Shown: positions 34,811 to 45,965 of the stretch, one piece after another
Numbering within the stretch: position 1 is the stretch's first letter
Layout of the letters: each line of letters opens with the position of its first letter
Assembly (NCBI GenBank): GCA_021292105.1
Contig: CM037870.1
Coordinates: 8,591,558 to 8,655,557 of the forward strand
Direction: 5' to 3'
Source of the DNA: Anadara kagoshimensis
Lineage: Eukaryota; Mollusca; Bivalvia; Arcoida; Arcidae
Length of the DNA stretch: 64,000 bases
Notes under the pieces: generated by a model
What the model was told of the DNA's origin: nothing
The model's input: only the letters and a program-made list of their open reading frames with translations
Databases searched by the model: none
Translations under genes and position numbers: made by a program

Positions 34811-35302
34811 GTGGATATCTAGAACATCAATTTAGTCCAAAGTGACAAAATGTTTACAAACATAAATTTAAGTTTAAATTAAAATATGATAAAAATAGAA
34901 TGGGCTTCATCTATGTCTTTAAAACAAAGGATCATTATAGTTCCTTACTTTATGTTGAAGAATTAACCCCTACCCCTGGAGAAATGTTGCATAGATTAAG
35001 AAAGTCAACACAACCCACTGACACAAATGTATATCGTATAAAAGAATTTGTAACCTTGTAATAACCAACGCAGTTAACAACACGACACAATACAAGTTAA
35101 TAACAGAAACAGCCAACAAAAGCACAACATACAAGGAAATTTCAGCAAACGAAACCAACAACACAATTCAAGTAAATAGTATTCAAGTTAATAGTATAAA
35201 TGGTTACAATAAATCCGGGGACAGTCTTGGCTGGCTAGTCCTGAAACTGAGATCATTGGTCCCAATAAAACCAGACGGTTATTCTTAGTACAACAACATC
35301 AA

Positions 35303-35627
35303 CAGTACAGGCCTGTCGAAAGTTTAACAATTAAATTAACGAATTAATGCCGAATCGGCAGTTCATCTCGATTCCTCGATAGCCAAATCTTCGAAGCTGT
35401 TTCGGCAACTGCTACTATCTCAAGGTATCTTTTTTCTCTTTTATTTCCTCTCTTCCTTTTTTTCATAAAAGTATCTTAAAGGTCACTAACTACCAATATG
35501 TCGTTAAAGGTCACTAACTACTACCAATATGTCGTTAAAGGTCACTAACTACCAATATGTCGACAACAGAACTTCGGCTTATTTCCGTTCGCTCAGTGTT
35601 AAACTTTCGACGGGTCTGTTCAGTAGA
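35303..35627. mobile_element. TIR element, copy 7, with three 28-31-bp internal repeats
   Basis: Left end AGTACAGGCCTGTCGAAAGT; right end CGCTCAGTGTTAAACTTTCG then ACGGGTCTGTTC. The interior contains TTAAAGGTCACTAACTACCA followed by ATATGTCG three times (35475-35572), so it is slightly longer than normal copies. Confidence 0.85.
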
Positions 35628-36322
35628 TATGGCTTTTGTTGAATCATGAGATTATGTTGGTTAACATATTGACAGTAGTATGAATGAATCATAAACCACG
35701 AGATGATTAAGGTACCAACTCATTACGTGATTGGCTTGTATTCATAAGGATGTAACTGCCCTGTTTGTCTTTTAAAACATTAGTAACCATCTGTCTTCAT
35801 CAATGTCTCATTTAACTGTGCCCATCAAAATATTGTGAAATTATTTTAATTTTATAACAGAAACCGAAATCCTTCATATATTGTGCAATGGCCTAAATCA
35901 GAGCCGCTGTCAGAGTGCTTGCTTACTTCTTCCAAGAATGATTTGATTCCATCTAAAGTGTCAGGTCCGTAATCGCTGTGTAGTGTTTGTCATTTCGTTT
36001 ATTTTTCCATGGTCCGTTCATGGTTGGTCTGCATTTGCCATTGCCAAGTATATATTCAACTGTAAATATTAATAATAATATTCACTTTATTTTATCACTA
36101 TATACTTTATATCAATGTTTAACATGATGATTTAATTCCAATAAAAATGTTCAAAAATACTGATGATTTGTATAAGTTTCGCTGATGCTATTACCCAAAT
36201 ATTTATGGACCCCGACATGACATGGCATGCCTAAGAAACCTATGAGAGCACGTCAAAGGTTCTTCAACTTTAGCTGATGAAGTCCCACTATAAGTAGAAT
36301 ATTCTTTATTGGGAAATTAACT

Positions 36323-36362
<40 letters not shown>

Positions 36363-37199
36363 CAGAAATCAATCACAGTATTTGAAAGTTTTTGAACAAC
36401 CCTATGCATGCAGTATGTGATACCTATCAATATATTAGTAAATTGGATACGGATGTGAAGAACAAACTGCTATAGTGTTACTAAATATAAACTAGAAATC
36501 ATCGAAAGTCATGATGTAGCAATTACTGATGTCGTGACAAACTCTTACTTATTAGGTAATTGACATTATAGTGCATGCGACATTTTAACCAAGGATGATA
36601 CATGTATCTGACAAAACAGTTGAACAACAGATGCGATCATGAACATACTAGAATACTAAACGTTTTGTTTACCAGGCCCAAGTTTCACAACCATTCCTCG
36701 GCTAAGATTTCTCTTAACTTAAGCATAATAACTAGAGCTGTCTCTTGCGAGCCAAATACCCCCGCTCCAATATTTAATGTTTTCCTGCGACCTTGACCTA
36801 AATGGTATGACCTTCGTTCATGGTCATGACACATTTTGGGGCAATGAAGATTATCCATATGAAGTTTTATGACAGTGGTCTAAAGCACTGTGACCGGACA
36901 CTATATCGCGGGAAACCCATTGTAAATGTTGGTGGCGGGGGGGGGGGGTGGTATTTGACTCTCTGGAGACAGTTCTAGTTTATTTTATTTTAAGACATAC
37001 TGTAAGATAAATGGATGATAACATGACGGGTCATATTATATAACGGGACACTGGGTGTAATTTGTTTATCAGTGTTAAATATAAATAAATTAGATTGATA
37101 TGTTTGTTTTTCATTTATTTTCGGATTTATACGTGTTTCTTATCACACTAAAGAATGTTAAGCACAAGAACACAAAGAAGTAAAGAAAAATATATATGT
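35628..37199. other. Intergenic; (CAAT)n at 36329-36362 and a G run near 36938
   Basis: About eight CAAT/AATC units and a run of about 10 G. No gene supported. Confidence 0.5.
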
Positions 37200-37640
37200 A
37201 TTTCCAGACTAGATGGCTAAAATAACTAATTCAAACAATTAAATATTTATTTAAAGGTAACAGATTAATTACAAAAAAATAAAGAATGGAACATATTCCC
37301 CGATCCGACTAAACAGCCAAATGCACTCGAACATTTAAATATTTTACATACTGGGGCTTATTTTAAGGAAAAATTTTAATTACAAAAAAAGGCAAAGAAC
37401 ATAACATATCACCCAACTAAACAGACGAACACAGCCAACCAAAAGTTTCAAATATCGGTCAAGTTTATTGCAATAAAAAGAGCAAAACAAGTCATTCCCC
37501 GACTTACTAGACGAACACAACTAACTCTTTGGGGCTTATTTTGAGGTAACAAGTTTGTTGTCATTCCCCTACTTACTAGGCGAACACAACTAACTGAAAC
37601 AATTAAATATTGGGGCCTACTTACAAGTTAATTGAAATGA
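37200..37640. repeat. Imperfect direct repeats of ~110-130 bp, about 4 copies
   Basis: Phrases such as ACTAGGCGAACACAACTAAC, TTAAATATTGGGGCCTAC and ATTCCCCGACTTACTAG recur in diverged form at about 37205, 37310, 37420, 37500 and 37570. No coding signal. Confidence 0.5.
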
Positions 37641-38169
37641 TTAGGTAACATTTAACATAGAGACTGGTACTGAGCTATATATGTTGTCTTTCAGCAATCA
37701 AACTCGTGTTCATACAAAATCGTGAACAAACCGGATTTCTTCAAGGTTGAATCGTTATCCGCCTCCTTTGTACCACTATGACACTACAATGTCGTACTTC
37801 AACTAAGGTCACCCAGTTACTAACATTTACTGAAGTGGCCTGGACAGTTTATAATTAGATAAAACTGATAACACAGTTTGTTTGTACTTGTGATCTTAAA
37901 CACGAGTACTGTGTTGTTAAAACGATTGTTTTTGTTTATTTCAAGTAGTTAGAGCAGTAATTAGTATATAATTGACGATTGATCCGGTATCGATATGTAA
38001 CTGACGCACGTCTTGTTTCCGTCAATCTCTTGGTATGCATTACACTGTCTGTACTTATCTTAAACAACTAGATATTAAATAGGTGAAGTGCTTGTGTTCT
38101 CTAACAGTACTTGAACCACAACAATAACATGTAGTTATAATATCCAGCGCCCGTCCAGAATCAATAACG

Positions 38170-39185
38170 GATATATCCATCCATGTTCAAATTGACAAAT
38201 CGATGGTTAGGTCATGTGATGAGAATGCCCAAAGAGAGAATACCAAAAACAGCATTAAATTGGACACACCTGGAAAAAAGCCTGATAGACCACGTACCAC
38301 CTGGAGGAGAACCATTCAAGTAGAACTACGAGAGGTAGGATACACCTGAGAGCAAGCTCAACATATGGCAAAGCAGAGACAAATGGAGGACGCTTGTTGG
38401 TGCCCTATGCCCCAGAGGGGATGAAGAGGATAAGATAAGAAGATGTCTAAATCACAATCCCAAGCAAAGTAAAAACAAATATATCAATCTGTGTTCAAAT
38501 TGCAATTTGAAAGCAAAGTAAAAACAAACATACCAGTCCATGTCCAAATCACCGTCCAAAAGCAAAATTAAAACAAACATAACGATCCATGTATACAAAC
38601 CACAATCCCACAGCAAAGGAAAACCAAAACATACCAACCCATGTCCAAACCACAATTCCAAAGCAAAATAACAACAAACATACCAATCCATGCCCAAACT
38701 ACAATTCCAAAGCAAAGTAACAAGAAACATACCAACCCATGTTCAAATCACGATCCTAAAGCAAAGTAACATCAAACAAACCAATCCATGTTCAAATTGC
38801 AATAACAAAGTAAAGTAAAAACAAACATACCAGTCCATCTCCAAATTGCAGTAACAAAGCCAAGTAAAAACAAATATACCAATCCATGTCCAAATTCCAA
38901 TCACAAAGCAAAGTAGAAACAAACATTTCAATCCATGTCCAAATTGCAAAAACAAAGCCAAGTAAAAACAAACATACCAATTCATGTCCAAATCACAATC
39001 CCAAAGCAAAGTAAAAACAAACATACCAATCCATGTCCAAATCACAATCCCAAAGTAAAGTAAAAACAAACATACCAATCCATGTCAAAATTGCAATCTC
39101 AAAGCAAAGTATAAACTATGACGTGAACTTCCAACTAGGACGAGAGACTGGCTGCTCGGAAGTGTAAACACCTCTAAAAAGGCAT
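38170..39185 (-). repeat. Retroelement tail with ~13 copies of its terminal ~50-bp unit, minus strand
   Basis: Units read ACAAACATACCAATCCATGT, CCAAATCACAATCCCAAAGC, AAAGTAAAA (the inverse of the tail's terminus). At 39111-39185 the array passes into tail proper (ATGACGTGAACTTCC, GCTGCTCGGAAGTGTAAAC), so the array sits exactly at the element's 3' end. A LINE fragment interrupts the outermost unit at 38201-38446. Several open minus-strand frames of 60-110 codons arise only from the repetition. Confidence 0.9.
38201..38446 (+). pseudogene. 3' end of a LINE endonuclease/RT frame inserted in the tail array
   Basis: Three frames must be combined: RWLGHVMRMPKERIPKTALN, then KKPDRPRTTWRRTI with a stop after VELREVGYT, then KWRTLVGALCPRGDEEDKIR. 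The order (RWxGHVxRM, RPxTTWRRT, WRxLVxALCP) is the standard C-terminal end of LINE endonuclease/RT proteins. At least two frameshifts and a stop make it inactive. Both flanks are parts of one tail unit (CCATGTTCAAATTGAC before, CTAAATCACAATCCCAAGC after). Confidence 0.8.
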
Positions 39186-39299
39186 AATAAAAAAGGCAAC
39201 TTCATTTTAAAAAATAAACTTCAGTTTTGTTGGATGTGTTCATCCAGGCTGCCAATATTGATTTCTATATCGTATCCATGGACATATTAGTTATACATG

Positions 39300-40440
39300 T
39301 GTAGTGTAAGGACAATGTAAGTGTTTTCGCTGTGAAATGTTTGTTCCCCGTAATGTCGACGAGACACAGTTGTATTCCCTAAACATTAATGCACTGGTCC
39401 ATATGAAATATTCAAAATTAAGGTCAAACGTTTTAGCCTATGGCAACAATAACGCTCAGTAGGTGAACTTTTAGCGATGTGCGGCTTATCCGTAGGACTG
39501 AATATGTTTCCCAAGCAATTTCTGCTGTCGTTTTTAATAGCAATTATACCCTTGACATACTGAGGAGTGTTAAATATCGATATATAATCATGGCTAAAGT
39601 ACAAAAAGTGACAAAGTTATTGTAGTAAGATATCAATATTAATAATGTTTCAAGGCATTGCCTGTTGCCGTGTTGAATTACGATATACTACGTTGTCTTT
39701 ATTAAGAAATGCTAAACTGTCGGAACATGACCACGGCTAAACTGCAAAAAGTGACCAAGTTATTGAATAGGTAAACATCAATGACCTGTCCGCTTGACCT
39801 TTCGTTAGGAATATTTATATAGGATCATCCGCTCAATACATAGGAAGTGAATGTATTGAAAGGATTTGAAGTTAACACGATGCAAGTCTTTACGCTTTGA
39901 AATGAGTGTTTCCCGTGATGTAGATGTAAATGTACTAGTTTATAACAGATTTTTAAAAAATCAAACTGCCATGTCAATATTTTTGCCTATGGTAATACGT
40001 GTAATATGGCTGTTGTCGTTTTCAATAAACTTATACCCTTGACACATATAGGATTGTTTAATATCGAAATATAACTATGGCTAAAGTACAAAAAGGTGAT
40101 AAAGTTATTGTTGTAAGATATCCATATTTATTATGTTTTCAGGGCATTGCCTGTTGCAGTGTTAAATTACGATTTTTATTGAGAAATGCTAAATGTCGGA
40201 ACGTAACCAAGGCTTCAGTACATATAAGTGACAAGACCGTTCTGTCATGTGCTACGTTTGAATTTTTATGAAATAATACACTACTTTTGAATTATTATTT
40301 CATAAAAATTCAAAAGTAGCACATGACAGTTCTAAAAAATGAAATATTTATTCTGTTTTCCAGGCAGTATCTGTTGCAGTTTATATAAAAATTATATACA
40401 TTGGTTTTATTGAGAAATGCTAATTGTCGAAACGTCAATA
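39300..40440. repeat. ~490-bp tandem segmental duplication, 2 copies plus a third partial
   Basis: ATAATCATGGCTAAAGTACA then GTGACAAAGTTATTGTAGTA (39580) returns as ATAACTATGGCTAAAGTACA then GGTGATAAAGTTATTG (40068). TACCCTTGACATACTGAGGA (39546) returns as TACCCTTGACACATATAGGA (40031). A third partial copy of the GCATTGCCTGTTGC / TTTATTGAGAAATGCTAA part is at 40350-40440. Divergence is ~15-20%. No intact reading frame is shared. Confidence 0.75.
40243..40328. other. Near-perfect 36-bp hairpin
   Basis: The left arm 40243-40278 starts TGTCATGTGCTACGTTTGAA. The right arm 40293-40328 ends TTCAAAAGTAGCACATGACA. The arms match at 35 of 36 positions around a 14-base loop. It sits in the second copy of the duplication and has no counterpart in the first. 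No MITE-type relatives found in this window. Confidence 0.85.
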
Positions 40441-40773
40441 AATTGCCACCTGTTAAATGGTTTATTATCCATTAATCAGTGAATATTGTTGTATTACATA
40501 ATACATAAGTCTTACAGTGCAGACCTGTCGAAAATTTAACGCTCAGCTAACGAAAAAGAGTCGAAGTTTTGTGGCTGCTGAGTGGCAAAGACGGTTAAAG
40601 CCAGTGGTCACAAAACTGCTAAGAAACAGATAGCGTCTGCCACAAAGTCTGTAGAGATATGGATAACGAGGGGTCAATGTTATCATGAGGTGCCGAATTT
40701 ATTTTTACTCCAATACAGTATAGACCTGTCGAAAACGTTAACACTTAGACGTAGAATCGAAGTTTGGCTGTTG

Positions 40774-41136
40774 AGTTGCCGGGATATGGATATGGATAGT
40801 GGCCGGGATATGGATATGGAAAGTGGCCGGGATATGGATATGGAAAGTGGCCGGGATATGGATATGGAAAGTGGCCGGGGATATGGATATGGAAAGTGGC
40901 CCGGGATATGGATATGGAAAGTGGCCGGGATATGGATATGGAAAGTGGCCGGGATATGGATATGGAAAGTGGCCGGGATATGGATATGGATAGTGGCCGG
41001 GATATGGATATGGAAAGTGGCCGGGATATGGATATGGAAAGTGGCCGAGATATGGATATGGAAAGTGGCCGGGATATGGATATGGAAAGTGGCCGGGATA
41101 TGGATATGGATAGTGGCCGGGATATGGATAGCTAGT
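40774..41136. repeat. 24-bp minisatellite, about 15 copies
   Basis: The unit is GGGATATGGATATGGAAAGT plus GGCC, nearly perfect, with occasional GATAGT for GAAAGT. Since 24 is divisible by three and stop-free on both strands, it creates several overlapping open frames (repeats like GRDMDMES, AGIWIWKV, GHFPYPYP). These are not gene evidence. Confidence 0.95.
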
Positions 41137-41221
41137 GGTGGAAAACCATATATATATATATTGATAGCAGCTGTCAAGAGGCAGTCGAGATATAACTGTC
41201 ATGTGTAATGTTTTATACAGG

Positions 41222-41282
41222 GGAATAAATCTAGGAGCAACTGCACTATGTGAGTGCTTTACCAACTGAGATGCACTAGAAT
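41222..41282 (-). mobile_element. tRNA-like head, probable SINE remnant
   Basis: On the minus strand GCATCTCAGTTGGTAAAGCA fits a tRNA D-arm/A box. CCTAGATTTATTCCCC follows ~25 bp later where a B box should be, but the match is poor. A complete tRNA cloverleaf is not supported. Confidence 0.35.
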
Positions 41283-41462
41283 GTTTCTTTGTTAAACATT
41301 TTATCATTGAATATTCAAAGAGATTGCATAACATTTTGATTTGATGAATAATAAAAAAAATTCTAAAAAGTCGTACGACATAGCGAACAAGGTTCTGAGA
41401 TGAGGAGTCGATTTGTTACCTATTCGTCTGTTTAATGTTAAACCTTCAGCTGTATTGTTTTG

Positions 41463-42956
41463 TGTCAACATTGCTAAATAACAAGTTTGCGCTAAATTTG
41501 AATGCAATGTAAAACAGGAAGACAAAACACCATAAAACCCGTTATAAACCCAGACAGAACAACGACTTTGAATAATATATGCAATATTTAAGTGCGTTTG
41601 AGGCATCAATTGTTTTCTTGTAGTCTATATGTGATAAATTCAGCCCAGACAGTATTATTCCAATGTATATGAGCCATGTATTCAATATTCCTAGCCCATT
41701 GTCTCACGTGTTGACTTTTACTTGAACCGTATTTAAAATGAGACAAGGCCACAGGTTTCCAACTTCGTGCATGACATGTATTGCCCGAGGGGCGGTATCT
41801 TCCCTAAAGTTATTGCATTTTAATGGATGTGTTCAAGGTTATTCCAATTTCTTTATCAATTAAATTCACGGCTTTTAATTTTATTTTTGTTCTTTATTTA
41901 AATTCTTTAAAATCTTTAAGTGATTAATGTGAGTATGTGGAAAAAAAGTTTGAAAAATATTTTTAAACATTTTAAATATTTTTTAAATCATTTAAATATT
42001 TTAAGACAGTGCAATTATCATGAAGTCGTAAAGTGGTCAATTTTGTTCTTTACTGAACTTGATGTTGTTTTAATAACATTGACGCGTCAAAAGTATTTCA
42101 AAGACCCCGTATGCATGTACAAATCTATATGCATTAAATTCCATTACATTGAAACCCGACCTTGACGTATGGTTCATGCAATGTATTTTCATTTGTGCGA
42201 GGGATATGCAGCTTTTTAAGTCTAGAAGAAAAATGACCATTGATAGAGTGAAAAGTACCATTTGTTACCATTAATTTTTAAATTGTATAAAAATGTTTTT
42301 TCGAAAGTAAGCACTTGAAAATATAATGTATTTAATAAATAAAATATTATAACTTTGCACATGGTAACAGTTATAAACAGCTATCAATCTCGCAAAATCC
42401 CAAAATTTCTGGTGAAATGTTACAAATGAAATAAGGTAAATCTGAATCAGAAGCATTGGCCTTAACCAGCTGTAACACATCATGGGACATGGATGAAAAA
42501 TATCTTAGAATATTTTTACATATTTTTTTAAAAAGTTTAAAACAAAACAACTTTTTGCAATGCAAATACATTGGAAATTAAGGTATACATGTAGGTATAA
42601 ATATGATATTTAGACACGCAGTATACTGGTTTCAGCCAGTTATTACCTTTGAGCAAAAACTATATTACCTAGATGTATGACGCTCACACAAAAGAACATA
42701 TACTCTTAATTAATTTATTAATGAGGATGAGGGTGATAAAATTGTATAAAACGTATATATGATGCACATATGTGCAATTCTTTTTATAAGCGTTGCTTGC
42801 TTAAACAAGAATGTTCAACATGACCAAGTTGTTCGAAGCTCCACGCTTCCTTAACATGTTTGTAAGCGAGAATTTGTTCTAATATCTTGTGCAGTACACA
42901 GCATTAGTTCTTAAAGTTTTTTGTCGAAAGTTAGTGCATGCAACTGTAAGTATAAA
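41463..42956. other. Intergenic, nothing recognised
   Basis: No gene or repeat family supported. Confidence 0.5.
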
Positions 42957-43010
42957 AAAACAAACATACTAATCCATGTTTGAATCACAATCCAGAATAA
43001 ATTTAAGTCA
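42957..43010 (-). mobile_element. Retroelement 3' terminus only, minus strand
   Basis: AAACAAACATACTAATCCAT and GAATCACAATCCAGAATAAA: only the last ~50 bp of the element, the shortest truncated copy seen. Confidence 0.75.
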
Positions 43011-43599
43011 AAATCATATGTTTGTCATTTTGAAATTCCATTAATTTACATTTATTTGGTCTAACGGAGCTTTGAATGACCAGATTAATGTCACCAATGG
43101 TGCAATGTTACAATTCTCATTGCTTTAATACGCACAACAGTTTGTTAAGCAAAGGATTACCAGACATTTGGTGTTAAGATGTATTTTATCCGCGTCGACC
43201 TTTTTGCATCCGGTGGCCCCAGACAGTTAGATTGCCTTGCCAAGGTTATCATGCGGATTGAAATGTGACATGTCACTACATAAAACAACATAACAGACAC
43301 CATCAATCACTCTGTCTGACCAACTGATCAACTGGACTGGACTGGTTATATTATTTTATATCTCAGATTTTGACCTCTACTGTCCACTAAGTAAAACGTT
43401 TGAAGTTCTAACCCCTACTGTCGAGCTAAATCAGCACATTACACAAAAACATTTCTCAGAAAACGATCACGTTTGCTGTCTTGTGCATAGAAGTGACCCA
43501 ATATTCTTAAGACGTGTACATACCCGTAACCTATGTTATGCTCAGTGTACGTTCAAAGTGGGTAGTCTAAACTCAGAGGTCTCAAAATGAATATTTTTG

Positions 43600-44166
43600 T
43601 GATTTGGTTCACAGATATTAAGAACATAATGTCTTTACTTAAAACATATGTTTTTGGTTGGTTCACAGATATTAAGAACATAATGTCTTTACTTAAAACA
43701 TGTTTTTGGTTGGTTCACAGATATTAAGAACATAATGTCTTTACTTAAAACATATGTTTTTGGTTGGTTCACAGATATTAAGAACATAATGTCTTTACTT
43801 AAAACATATTTTTGGTTGGTTCACAGATATTAAGAACATAATGTCTTTACTTAAAACATATGTTTTTGGTTGGTTCACAGATATTAAGAACATAATGTCT
43901 TTACTTAAAACATGTTTTTGGTTGGTTCACAGATATTAAGACCATAATGTCTTTACTCAGAACATATGTTTTGGTTGGTTCACAGATACTAAGAGCACAA
44001 TGTCTTTACTCAGAACATATGTTTTTGGTTGGTTCACAGATACTAAGATCACAATATCTTTATTCAGAACATATGTTTTTGGTTCGTTCACAGATATTAA
44101 GAACACAATGTCTTTACTCAGAACATATGTTTTTGGCTTGTTCACAGATACTAAGACCACATTATC
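43600..44166. repeat. 54-bp minisatellite, about 10.5 copies
   Basis: The unit reads TTTTTGGTTGGTTCACAGAT, ATTAAGAACATAATGTCTTT, ACTTAAAACATATG. Copies at 43600-43930 are nearly identical apart from 2-3 base gaps. From 43940 on copies carry shared changes (CTCAGAACATATG, ACTAAGA-CACAATGTC). Unit length divisible by three gives short repetitive open frames; no gene. Confidence 0.9.
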
Positions 44167-44339
44167 TCTTAATTCATACGTTGGCCTTTACAACCAGAAT
44201 TCACGTACTGTTGCATGCCTTGCCTGTTGTTGATATTGCGAAGGTATTATAGGTTAATTTGCTTAACATTTAATTTGCTGGATACAGAATGTACTTTTAT
44301 GGTGACCGGAGTGATTAGCAGAAGATGATAAACACTTCA

Positions 44340-44512
44340 ATCAAACACAAACATAATTCTACATTTTCAAATCAAAATCTTAAAATGAAAGTAAAACTTT
44401 GTAAACGGGTAGATTCGGGTAAACTCATCTCCCAGCAGGGAAGTGAGGCCGTGTTGCCAAGAAGGGTAAGCACCTTTTATCTAGCTAGTCACAAAATTTG
44501 AATTAACCAAGT
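44340..44512 (-). mobile_element. Retroelement 3' tail, minus strand, diverged
   Basis: CAAACATAATTCTACATTTT terminus, CCCAGCAGGGAAGTGAGGCC and AAGGGTAAGCACC. Confidence 0.75.
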
Positions 44513-44935
44513 GTATAAGATAATGGTTTTCATAAAAAGTTGCGATGAAACCTTCAGTTCAAAAAGGCTTTCATTTTAAGAATGTCTTAAATAAAACGTT
44601 TTTGTTTGTTTCTAATGACACTACACAGTTTTAACCAATTTTCAAGGTTTTTCTCAAAGTTCATGGCATACCAAATGCCATTTCGTCATAACATTCGGCG
44701 ACTTGTGATATATGTGTACATAAACTAAGCTGTTTTCATTGTTCGTTAAAATAATTGGTGTTTCGGGTTAGAAATAAGCATACCAAGCACGTCAACCCTT
44801 TATTTCATTCAATGGGTGAGGAAGTAGTTCATAAATATTAATCGGTTAATCCAGTATGACCACTTTGAGTTCATAAGGTTAAAGAGTTATGTATTTTTCC
44901 GGCAACTAAAACCTGAAACCTATTTTGGAAAATAG

Positions 44936-45142
44936 TGCCGGACTTGGACTTGCTTATCTCTCCACCAGTATTCTGTTCCTTGCTCTCCCTTACACCGCTA
45001 CACTGTTCTACGGTGAGATGTTGATATATTCCTTATGTCCAGTTTATTCATGGCGATCTCATCACTCACGTGTTCAACTGACCTTGGCCGCCTACTATAA
45101 TAATTTTATGGCTCGTAAGTTTGAATCTATAGCTGACTGACC
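44936..45142 (+). other. Open stretch with hydrophobic segment, unrecognised
   Basis: After an acceptor-like GGAAAATAG a frame runs SAGLGLAYLSTSILFLALPY, TATLFYGEMLIYSL, ending FESIAD at a TGA (45138-45140). A donor-like G-GTGAGA lies at 45012. GC content is above the surroundings. The GLGLAYL phrase recalls a transmembrane segment of solute carriers such as the monocarboxylate transporter family, but the following residues do not fit. Could be a decayed exon or chance. Confidence 0.2.
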
Positions 45143-45809
45143 TCTTTCCATTGATATACTTACTGTATTTACATGTCAAGGTACGGCTTGCCTTGAGGTG
45201 AAAATCGGAGACGTGTATTCTCTACCGCATTTACTTCACTGGTCAGTTGGGACAGAGAGGTCAGCTAAAGTGTTATGACTTCGATCGAGGTTGACCAGTG
45301 TTTGACATTGCCTTAAATAGACTTAAATACGCAAGTGTATCATTTTGATTACATATGTTAATCACCTTTGTGCACTTATGTTCAAGTTCTGCACTTTAAA
45401 GATGGGGTCAATCATAGGGTCCAATTTCTGGGTCCGTTTATGCGGAAAGTCCGCAAAAAGACGGGCCAACAACTTTCACAAACTGTCTTGAAGGTTTACC
45501 TGCTTGAAAGAGGAGGTGTGCTAGCTAATCATTAAATACAACCATTTCCATTGCGGCTCAAAACATTCTGACTGAAAACTTTTTCCCATCTATTTTCATT
45601 TACATGGCCCCATATATAACATTTGCCAATTTCGTGCAAAAAGTTTTAAGAAGCCCTCTATGCTGTTACTAACACTAAAAAGGGTTGAATTATACAATTA
45701 TATGAAAATAAGAAAAACTTTCCACAAATCCACAATAAACTTCGTTAAACCAATAAAAAATTCTGCCTGATATTTCTGTTATCCTGAAACTTTTTTAAGA
45801 ATTACTTTA

Positions 45810-45965
45810 CGTCAAATACTTCCATGTTCCCTCCATTTTTGATTTTGATTGAACGCATGACAAGTGTAGCTATACCTTTCAAGAACACCCGGTCTCACTT
45901 CTTTTGTTTCAATTAAATTTGCCAGTTTACAAAGATTTTACTTTGGTTTGAACATGGACTGTTTA
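45810..45965 (+). mobile_element. Retroelement 3' tail, diverged
   Basis: TTTACGTCAAATACTTCCAT (RT stop region), AGAACACCCGGTCTCACTTC and TTGGTTTGAACATGGACTG. Confidence 0.7.

Larger units (their letters stand above)
40515..41462. mobile_element. TIR element(s), copy 8, with internal 24-bp minisatellite
   Basis: A left end at 40515 (CAGTGCAGACCTGTCGAAAA, GCTCAGCTAACGAAAAAGAG) is followed 200 bp later by another left end at 40717 (AGTATAGACCTGTCGAAAAC) leading into the 24-bp array. After the array GGATAGCTAGTGGTGGAAAA resembles the element interior, and a very degenerate right end may be at 41424-41462 (ATTCGTCTGTTTAATGTTAA). Two overlapping or tandem copies are likely. Confidence 0.65.

Noticed and set aside
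38452..39078. Minus-strand frames of 92-111 codons rich in Trp, Phe and Leu
   Set aside because: Translation of ~13 copies of the retroelement's terminal unit, not a protein gene.
40582..41334. Open frames of 164-208 codons on both strands around 40.6-41.3 kb
   Set aside because: They exist because of the 24-bp stop-free repeat; frames on opposite strands overlap completely.
43947..44252. 101-codon frame with repeats of LLRTYVLVGSQIL type
   Set aside because: Product of the 54-bp minisatellite.
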